Made by a program: the position numbers and the translations under genes
The notes under the pieces: generated by a model
The model's input: the letters and a program-made list of their open reading frames with translations, nothing else
The model's database searches: none
Told to the model about the DNA's origin: nothing
In this document: one piece after another, positions 1 through 5,253 of the stretch
Numbering within the stretch: the stretch's first letter is position 1
Layout: each line of letters starts with the position of its first letter
NCBI GenBank assembly: GCA_905373705.1
Contig: CAJPUA010000061.1
Coordinates: 1 to 6,245, forward strand
Origin: an uncultured Schwartzia sp.
GTDB taxonomy: Bacteria > Bacillota > Negativicutes > Selenomonadales > Selenomonadaceae
DNA length: 6,245 bases
Direction: 5' to 3'

Positions 1-2
1 AT

Positions 3-131
3 TTACTTGGCGTCTTAACCGCCTACTTTGCCGGATTCGCCGCCACCTGTATTTTAGGTTTTAACGACCCAATGGAAGAAAGCGAGGATGAGACGTCATG
101 CGCTTTGGCATATCCATCTACCCGGGATTAG
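3..131 (+). CDS. PTS sugar transporter EIIC component, C-terminal end (partial; MurP-like)
   Basis: An open frame runs in from the left edge and ends at a TAG at 129-131, giving 42 visible residues. It begins LLGVLTAYFAGFAATCILGF, a hydrophobic segment resembling the last transmembrane helix of the glucose/GlcNAc/MurNAc-type PTS permease family (EIIC), followed by a polar tail NDPMEESEDE. EIIC proteins sit in the cytoplasmic membrane and import sugars coupled to phosphorylation. The next gene starts inside the end of this one (34-nt overlap) and encodes a MupG-like 6-phospho-muramidase, so a MurNAc or MurNAc-GlcNAc permease (MurP) is the likely identity. That specificity is inferred from context only, because the substrate-binding and EIIB parts lie outside the window. 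The last dozen or so residues read through the next gene's start and are probably not conserved. Confidence 0.72.
   Translation, partial: LLGVLTAYFAGFAATCILGFNDPMEESEDETSCALAYPSTRD
84..87 (+). promoter_or_regulatory. Ribosome binding site of the mupG-like gene
   Basis: GAGG lies 10 nt before the ATG at 98 and inside the coding sequence of the upstream PTS gene. This supports the ATG at 98 as the true start, and with it a 34-nt gene overlap and translational coupling. The Shine-Dalgarno match is only moderate. Confidence 0.5.
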
Positions 132-1174
132 AGCTTTCCGGCGCTGAACAGCGAGCCTTACTCCGTCTCGCCTCTGCCCGCGGCGTTACCCGCCTCTTTA
201 CGTCGCTCCATCTGCCGGAAATAAAGCCGGAAAGTTTTATTGCCGAAGCGCGCACCCTTTTGCAGGCGGCGCGCGATTTCGGTTTCGATATTATCGCCGA
301 CGTTTCCCCCGCCGCCTTAAAAACGCTGGGCTTAGAGCGTTTCGAAGCAAACGCTTTTGCCGCTTTCGGCATCCGCACGCTGCGGCTCGACGACGGCTTT
401 TCTCCGGCGGAAATCGCCCGCTTCAGCCATAATGCCGTAGGACTGCGCCTTCAGCTTAACGCTTCCACGCTGAGCCGGAGCGACTTGGATGAATTAAAAT
501 CGTCAGGCGCGGATTTTTCCCATCTCGACGCCCTGCATAACTTTTATCCCCGCCCCGGCACCGGCCTCTCTCTCGCCTTTTTCCGGCAGCAAAATGATAT
601 GCTCCGCCAATACGGTCTCTCTGTAGGGGCGTTCATTCCCTCATCGGCCCGTCGCCGCGCCCCGCTTCATGCCGGGCTCCCGACGCTGGAATTTCACCGG
701 GAAATGCCGCTTTCTCTGGCGGCACGTCATCTGGCTGCGCTGGGCGTGGAATCGATTTTTATTGGTGACGAATGCCCTTTCGAAGAAGAATTGTCGCAGC
801 TTACCGCGACCGAGCCGGACATCATCGGTCTGCGCGCCCAACTTTTCCCCGCCGGCAAGCCTCTGCGGGAGTTTTTACAGCAGCCTTTCACCGCCCGCCC
901 CGACGTCGCTCGCGACGCGATTCGCACGTTGGAAAGCCGGGAACGAAGCCGCCGCCTGTCGCCCATCGTTTCTGCCAATACCGTCGCCCGCCCTTACGGC
1001 GCCGTCACGTTGGACAATCGGGAATATCCTCGCTATGCCGGCGAGCTGCAAATCATCAAACGCCCTCAACCAGCTGATCCCCGCACAAATGTCATCGCCC
1101 GGATCGTGCCCGAGGAGCATTTTCTCCTTCCCCTCGTCACGCCCGGGAAAAAATTTACGTTTTACTTTGAATAA
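98..1174 (+). CDS. mupG: MupG/DUF871 family 6-phospho-N-acetylmuramidase
   Basis: 358 residues, full length for the DUF871 family (about 350-360). The family has an N-terminal TIM barrel (here about residues 1-235) and a C-terminal cyclophilin-like beta domain (about 245-358). Visible family motifs are GISIYP (4-9), FTSLHLPE (34-41), DVSP (68-71), RLDDGF (96-101), LNAST (120-124), HNFYPRPGTGLS (147-158), GLPTLEFHR (193-201), GDE (223-225), ESR (279-281) and DNREYPRYAGELQ (306-318). The characterised staphylococcal member MupG is cytoplasmic and splits MurNAc-6-phosphate-GlcNAc, made by the MurP PTS, into MurNAc-6-phosphate and GlcNAc. The overlapping upstream PTS permease end agrees with that role. 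The start is the ATG at 98 with GAGG upstream, which matches the usual N-terminus of the family. The gene ends just before a bidirectional terminator, so it is the last gene of its operon. The family is certain; exact substrate is inferred from family and context. Confidence 0.88.
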   Translation: MRFGISIYPGLELSGAEQRALLRLASARGVTRLFTSLHLPEIKPESFIAEARTLLQAARDFGFDIIADVSPAALKTLGLERFEANAFAAFGIRTLRLDDGFSPAEIARFSHNAVGLRLQLNASTLSRSDLDELKSSGADFSHLDALHNFYPRPGTGLSLAFFRQQNDMLRQYGLSVGAFIPSSARRRAPLHAGLPTLEFHREMPLSLAARHLAALGVESIFIGDECPFEEELSQLTATEPDIIGLRAQLFPAGKPLREFLQQPFTARPDVARDAIRTLESRERSRRLSPIVSANTVARPYGAVTLDNREYPRYAGELQIIKRPQPADPRTNVIARIVPEEHFLLPLVTPGKKFTFYFE

Positions 1175-1196
1175 CTTCACACCATAATCCCCACAC

Positions 1197-1256
1197 AAAA
1201 ACGAAGTCCCTGCTTCCGGCACGCGCAGTGCAGAAACAGGAACTTCGTTTTTCTTA
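1197..1256. terminator. Bidirectional intrinsic terminator between convergent operons
   Basis: The arms at 1201-1216 and 1233-1248 form a 16-bp stem. Read on the minus strand all 16 positions pair (14 Watson-Crick plus 2 G-U). Read on the plus strand the same two positions become C-A mismatches. The apical region holds a second short helix (GCAC 1219-1222 with GTGC 1228-1231, loop 1223-1227). A run of five A at 1197-1201 gives a U-run for minus-strand transcripts, and five T at 1248-1252, followed by more T-rich sequence, serves plus-strand transcripts. It lies between the stops of mupG (1174) and the msrA-like gene (1263) and accounts for almost the whole 88-nt gap. The pairing pattern suggests it works best for the minus-strand mut operon. 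Confidence 0.92.
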
Positions 1257-1262
1257 TTGGTT

Positions 1263-1832
1263 TTACCGGATGATCGCCAAATCCTTCAGCAGTTTGAAGT
1301 CAATGTGCGTCTTAGGTACGGAATGATGCTTCAGATAATCCTGATGGAGCGGCCCTGCGGGGAAAAAGTTCTTTAGCTTCATTGCCTCCGCGTAGCACTT
1401 GCGCGCTCCCACCGGGTCATGATTCGGGTCGTTCATCGTAATGGCCGCCCCCGTTGCCGACAAAGCCTTGCGCCGATTCTGGATGAAATTCATGTGATAC
1501 TCCACCATCGGCTTGTCTTCGGCAGAAACGTAGTAGACGCCGCTGCGATACATCGGCCCTTCACAATCGCCCTGCTTATTTTTGGCGTAAGGATCAATAA
1601 CCGTAAACAGGATATCCATGAGGCCGGAGAGATCGATCGTTTTAGGATCGAAGGAAATCTCGACTCCCATCGCCGCGCCCGTCGTCCCGGCGAGCACGTC
1701 GCCATGCTCCGGGTCGGACACGTCCGAATTGATATAACCTGCTACTACCTCCGTAACGCCATTGACGCGGGAAAACACTTCCTGAAGTTCGTAAAAGCTG
1801 CCTCCGGCAAAATAGATCTTCTTTGTGTACAA
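1263..1832 (-). CDS. MsrA-fold protein lacking the catalytic cysteine (probable pseudoenzyme)
   Basis: 189 residues from a TTG at 1830-1832. An in-frame TTG at 1848-1850 would add six residues, but those codons are the Shine-Dalgarno AAGGAGGG itself, so the inner TTG is chosen. The protein aligns throughout with peptide methionine sulfoxide reductase A: IYFAGGSF (6-13), GY (32-33), GTTG (49-52), FDP (61-63), DP (80-81), KQG...YRS (86-97) and a late FFPAGPLHQDYL (156-167). Functional MsrA has GGCFW, GTTGHAEAV and QGxDxGTQYRS. Here the nucleophilic Cys is Ser12 (codon AGC), the Trp is Tyr14, the catalytic Glu is Met55 and the pocket Asp is Cys90; the pocket Tyr residues (33, 95) remain. The only cysteines are 90 and 146. 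Methionine sulfoxide reductase activity by the known mechanism is therefore unlikely. The frame is intact and the ribosome site strong, so it is not a decayed gene. It lies 24 nt after meaB as the last gene of the mut operon, followed by the terminator. Role unknown; automatic annotation as MsrA would mislead. Confidence 0.85.
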   Translation of the reverse strand: MYTKKIYFAGGSFYELQEVFSRVNGVTEVVAGYINSDVSDPEHGDVLAGTTGAAMGVEISFDPKTIDLSGLMDILFTVIDPYAKNKQGDCEGPMYRSGVYYVSAEDKPMVEYHMNFIQNRRKALSATGAAITMNDPNHDPVGARKCYAEAMKLKNFFPAGPLHQDYLKHHSVPKTHIDFKLLKDLAIIR

Positions 1833-1839
1833 AGTAAGA

Positions 1840-1847
1840 CCCTCCTT
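1840..1847 (-). promoter_or_regulatory. Strong ribosome binding site fixing the msrA-like start
   Basis: On the minus strand AAGGAGGG lies 7 nt before the TTG at 1830-1832, between the meaB stop and the msrA-like gene. It is close to a perfect anti-16S match and decides the start against the upstream TTG at 1850. The combination of a strong site and a weak TTG codon suggests efficient but tempered translation. Confidence 0.8.
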
Positions 1848-1856
1848 CAACGCTTT

Positions 1857-3044
1857 TTACTTCCCGTTCTCCGGATGGAATACATCGACATGACGCTGTG
1901 TCGCCCGCTGAACGTCGAAGATATGGATCAGCTCCGCCACCGCCTGCGTCGGCGAAATGGAGCCTTTCAGCACCGCTTCCCGAATTTCCGGCATCCGGCC
2001 TAAAACCACCGGATCGTCGAAGAACAGGTTATGCAGATGCTCGTCGATCATGCTGTGTACCCAGTCCAAAAGCTGACTGTCACGCCGCCGCTGGAAAACG
2101 CCGGAATCGTGCGTCACCTTATTGAAGGCGCGGATAATATCCCACAGCTCTTTCAATCCCGTCTTTTTAACGGCCGAGGCCAGGTACGCATGGGTGCGCC
2201 ACCCTTCCGTCGCCGGTCGGATGAACTCTATCATGCGCTCGTACTCACCGCGAGCCACCTTGGCTTTCAGGTAGTTGTCCCCGTCCGCCTTGTTGACCAC
2301 GATCGCGTCCGCCAACTCCATTATGCCCTTCTTGATGCCCTGCAATTCGTCGCCGGCACCCGTCAGAACAATCAGCATAAAGAAATCGACCATCGACCGG
2401 ACCGTCGTTTCCGATTGCCCGACGCCAACGGTTTCCACTAAAATCACATCATAGCCGGCAGCTTCGCAGAGAAGCATGGTCTCGCGGCTTTTCCGAGCGA
2501 CGCCGCCCAAGGTTCCCCCCGCGGGGGAAGGACGGATAAAGGCTTCGTCACGCCGGGACAGAGTCCCCATGCGCGTCTTATCGCCCAGGATGGATCCCTT
2601 GGTGACCGAGCTGGTCGGATCGACCGCCAGCACCGCGACGCGATGTCCCATGTCGCACAGCATGTTTCCGAAAGCCTCGATCATCGTACTCTTCCCCGCG
2701 CCGGGAACACCCGTGATGCCAACGCGAAGCGCCTTGCCGGTACGCGGCAGCAGCCCCTGCAAAACCTGCTGAGCCTTGCCGAAGTGATGCGGATTGTTGC
2801 TTTCAATCAGCGTGATAGCACGCGCCAGAGTAACCCGATCACCGGCGCTGACTCCTTTGATGTAATCGTCTACACTCAAGATCATCTTGCGTTTCGGCTT
2901 CATCGTCCCGTCTTTCAAAGCCGGGTTCAGATTGCCCACCGTTGTATCGGTAATTCCTTCAATTCCGCTCATTACGCCGCAGGCGAAGTTGTTATCGTCC
3001 TGCTCCGGCGCCCATTCCGGTTTGGAAGTCGTATACTCTGCCAT
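1857..3044 (-). CDS. meaB: Methylmalonyl-CoA mutase-associated GTPase MeaB (ArgK/G3E family)
   Basis: 395 residues from the ATG at 3042-3044. The frame extends further upstream, but only this ATG has a ribosome site (GAGG, 6 nt away), and it clears the mutB stop by 10 nt. MeaB is a cytoplasmic P-loop GTPase that binds methylmalonyl-CoA mutase, gates loading of adenosylcobalamin and protects or rescues the mutase from inactivation. Visible motifs: Walker A GVPGAGKST (112-120), VDPTSS...GDKTRM (141-159), RPSPAGGTLGG (171-181), switch II region ETVGVGQSE (204-212), NKAD guanine-specificity motif (251-254) and a SA near 290. The C-terminal helices (about 315-380) correspond to the dimerisation arm. 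The protein is longer than the roughly 330-residue MeaB of Escherichia and Methylorubrum because about 55 residues precede the conserved DDYIKGVSAGDR region; from memory, similar extensions occur in Bacteroidota MeaB. Its place directly after mutB confirms the role over the old lysine/arginine/ornithine kinase (ArgK) label. Confidence 0.95.
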   Translation of the reverse strand: MAEYTTSKPEWAPEQDDNNFACGVMSGIEGITDTTVGNLNPALKDGTMKPKRKMILSVDDYIKGVSAGDRVTLARAITLIESNNPHHFGKAQQVLQGLLPRTGKALRVGITGVPGAGKSTMIEAFGNMLCDMGHRVAVLAVDPTSSVTKGSILGDKTRMGTLSRRDEAFIRPSPAGGTLGGVARKSRETMLLCEAAGYDVILVETVGVGQSETTVRSMVDFFMLIVLTGAGDELQGIKKGIMELADAIVVNKADGDNYLKAKVARGEYERMIEFIRPATEGWRTHAYLASAVKKTGLKELWDIIRAFNKVTHDSGVFQRRRDSQLLDWVHSMIDEHLHNLFFDDPVVLGRMPEIREAVLKGSISPTQAVAELIHIFDVQRATQRHVDVFHPENGK

Positions 3045-3049
3045 ATTGT

Positions 3050-3056
3050 ACCTCTT
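3050..3056 (-). promoter_or_regulatory. Ribosome binding site of meaB overlapping the mutB stop
   Basis: On the minus strand AAGAGGT covers the last two bases of the mutB TAA and the following intergenic bases; its GAGG core (3051-3054) is 6 nt before the meaB ATG. This supports the ATG at 3044 over longer starts inside mutB and suggests that ribosomes ending mutB help start meaB. Confidence 0.65.
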
Positions 3057-5253
3057 AGCCGATGTCTGACGCTTCTGCTTTGGCTCTGTCAATCAAGAGA
3101 TGGAGCAGTTTGACACCCGCCTCCGGAATATTCGTGCCCGGTGCGAAGATCGCCACCGCGCCGCTTTTATAGAGATGATCGTAATCCTGCACCGGGATAA
3201 CGCCGCCGATGGCGACCATGATGTCGTCACGGCCACGCTTTTTAAGCTCTTCGACCAGCTCCGGCAGAAGCGTATTGTGTCCCGCTGCCAGCGAACTGAA
3301 GCCGACCATGTGCACGTCGTTGTCCACCGCGTCCTGCGCCGTTTCTGCCGGCGTCTGGAAGAGCGGTCCCACGTCGACGTCCCATCCCATATCGGCGAAG
3401 GAGGAGGCGATGACCTTCTGTCCGCGGTCGTGTCCGTCCTGGCCCATCTTTGCCACAAAGATACGGGGACGGCGACCGCTGAGCTTCTCAAACTCGTCCG
3501 CCAGCGCTCTCGCTTTTTCCAGCTCGCTCTTATCCGTAAACTCGGAGGAGTAGACGCCGGAAATCGTGTGGATGACCGCCTGATAACGGCCGGAAATCTT
3601 CTCCACGGCGTCGGAAATCTCACCCAAGGAGCAACGGACGCGAGCCGCCTCGACGGCGCACTCCAGGAGGTTGCCGTTTTCACGGGTCTCCGCCGCCTTC
3701 GTAATCGCTTCGAGAGCGTTCCGAACGTCGTCTTCATTGCGTTCCGCCCGGAGCTTCTCAAGCCGCGCGACCTGTGCGTTGCGCACCGCCGTGTTGTCGA
3801 TAGCCAGAATTTCCAACGGATCCTCTTTCTCCAAGCGGTAGCGGTTCAGGCCGACGATAGACTCGTTGTTGGAATCGATACGGGCCTGACGACGCGCCGC
3901 CGCTTCCTCGATACGCATCTTCGGCAGACCGGTCGGAATAGCTTTCGCCATGCCGCCCAGCGACTCGACTTCCTGAATATGCGCCCAGGAACGGCGAATG
4001 ATCTCGTTGGTAAGGGCCTCGACGTAGTAGGAGCCGCCCCACGGATCGATAATCTTGCAAACGCTGGTCTCGTCCTGGATGTAGAGCTGCGTATTGCGCG
4101 CGATACGGGCCGAGAAGTCGGTCGGCAACGCGATAGCCTCGTCCAACGCGTTGGTGTGCAGGGACTGCGTGTGCCCCAGCGCCGCGCCCATAGCTTCCAT
4201 CGCCGTGCGAGCGATGTTGTTGAACGGATCCTGCGCCGTAAGCGACCAGCCCGAAGTCTGGGAATGCGTACGCAGCGCCATGGACTTGTCGTTCGTCGCC
4301 CCGAAGGACTTGACGATCTTCGCCCACAGAACGCGAGCGGCACGCATTTTCGCGATCTCCATGAAGTAGTTCTTGCCGATCGCCCAGAAGAAGGAGAGCC
4401 GCTTCGCGAAAGCGTCGACCGCCAGCCCCGCCTTGATACCCGTGCGGATATACTCGAGACCGTCGGCCAGCGTGTAACCCAGCTCGATGTCGGCCGGTGC
4501 TCCGGCTTCCTGCATGTGATAACCGGAAATCGAAATACTGTTGAACTTCGGCATATATTTCGTCGTGTACTCGAAAATATCGCCGATGATCCGCATGGAC
4601 ATATCCGGCGGGTAAATGTACGTATTACGAACCATGAACTCTTTCAAAATGTCGTTCTGGATCGTGCCCGCCATGATCGCCTTGTCGACGCCCTGCTCGA
4701 CGCCCGACTGAATGAAGAAGGACAGGATCGGGAGAACGGCGCCGTTCATCGTCATGGAAACGGACATCTGATCGAGGGGGATGCCCGAGAACAGAATGTT
4801 CATATCGAGCATGGAGCAGACGGAAACGCCCGCTTTTCCGACGTCGCCGAAAACGCGCGGATTATCTGCGTCGTAGCCGCGATGGGTCGGCAGATCGAAA
4901 GCGATCGAAAGCCCCTTCTGGCCGGCGGCCAAGTTACGGCGATAGAAAGCGTTGGATTCTTCCGCCGTCGAGAAGCCGGCATACTGGCGCACCGTCCACG
5001 GACGGAAAACGTACATGGTGGAATACGGCCCGCGCAGGCAGGGTGGAATACCGCTGGCGAAATCAAGATGCGTCATGTGATCGTACTCATCATGATTGTA
5101 GAGGGAGCGTACCTTGATATGCTCCATCGTCGTGTTGACGATATCGTCATAGTTACGGTGCGTTTCCTCGGCAAGACGTTTTTTCCACTCCGCCTCGCTC
5201 TGCGCCGGCGCGGTTTCCAGTTCCATTTTAGTGAAATCAGGATTCTGTGCCAT
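3055..5253 (-). CDS. mutB: Methylmalonyl-CoA mutase large (catalytic) subunit
   Basis: 732 residues, the usual length for MutB of heterodimeric mutases such as the Propionibacterium enzyme, which it resembles along its whole length. It carries out the adenosylcobalamin-radical interconversion of succinyl-CoA and (R)-methylmalonyl-CoA, central to fermentative propionate formation. The N-terminal catalytic TIM barrel holds TMYVFRPWTVRQYAGFS (79-95), with Tyr91 matching the catalytic Tyr89 of the Propionibacterium protein, FDLPTHRGYD (119-128), SGYHMQEAGA (243-252; Tyr245-His246 match Tyr243-His244) and RTHSQTSGWSLTAQDP (328-343). The C-terminal cobalamin domain has the base-off signature D606-x-H608-x-x-G611 within GQDGHDRGQKVI, then GFSSLAAGH (651-659) and GGVIP (683-687). 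The ATG at 5251-5253 overlaps the mutA TGA by one base; a TTG one codon upstream is less likely. The ribosome site is weak (AAAGGG, 11 nt away), which implies translational coupling to mutA. No TTA, CTA or TCA codon blocks the antisense register, a sign of biased codon use. Confidence 0.98.
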   Translation of the reverse strand: MAQNPDFTKMELETAPAQSEAEWKKRLAEETHRNYDDIVNTTMEHIKVRSLYNHDEYDHMTHLDFASGIPPCLRGPYSTMYVFRPWTVRQYAGFSTAEESNAFYRRNLAAGQKGLSIAFDLPTHRGYDADNPRVFGDVGKAGVSVCSMLDMNILFSGIPLDQMSVSMTMNGAVLPILSFFIQSGVEQGVDKAIMAGTIQNDILKEFMVRNTYIYPPDMSMRIIGDIFEYTTKYMPKFNSISISGYHMQEAGAPADIELGYTLADGLEYIRTGIKAGLAVDAFAKRLSFFWAIGKNYFMEIAKMRAARVLWAKIVKSFGATNDKSMALRTHSQTSGWSLTAQDPFNNIARTAMEAMGAALGHTQSLHTNALDEAIALPTDFSARIARNTQLYIQDETSVCKIIDPWGGSYYVEALTNEIIRRSWAHIQEVESLGGMAKAIPTGLPKMRIEEAAARRQARIDSNNESIVGLNRYRLEKEDPLEILAIDNTAVRNAQVARLEKLRAERNEDDVRNALEAITKAAETRENGNLLECAVEAARVRCSLGEISDAVEKISGRYQAVIHTISGVYSSEFTDKSELEKARALADEFEKLSGRRPRIFVAKMGQDGHDRGQKVIASSFADMGWDVDVGPLFQTPAETAQDAVDNDVHMVGFSSLAAGHNTLLPELVEELKKRGRDDIMVAIGGVIPVQDYDHLYKSGAVAIFAPGTNIPEAGVKLLHLLIDRAKAEASDIG

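Noticed and set aside
669..1187. 172-codon plus-strand frame overlapping mupG in another frame
   Set aside because: mupG is conserved over its full length in this stretch, and the alternative frame has no recognisable motif.
1263..1832. The msrA-like gene as a selenoprotein or frameshifted MsrA
   Set aside because: The position of the nucleophile is a plain AGC serine codon in an uninterrupted frame, with the family motifs continuing in the same frame to the C-terminus.
1419..2441. Plus-strand open frames opposite the msrA-like gene and meaB
   Set aside because: They lie wholly on top of two conserved genes, cross the intergenic gap, and show no family resemblance; shadows of biased codon use.
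2516..2527. Perfect 12-bp palindrome of C and G runs inside meaB, as a terminator or operator
   Set aside because: It encodes the conserved RPSPAGGTLGG loop of MeaB, has no following T-run and lies mid-gene; explained by coding constraint.
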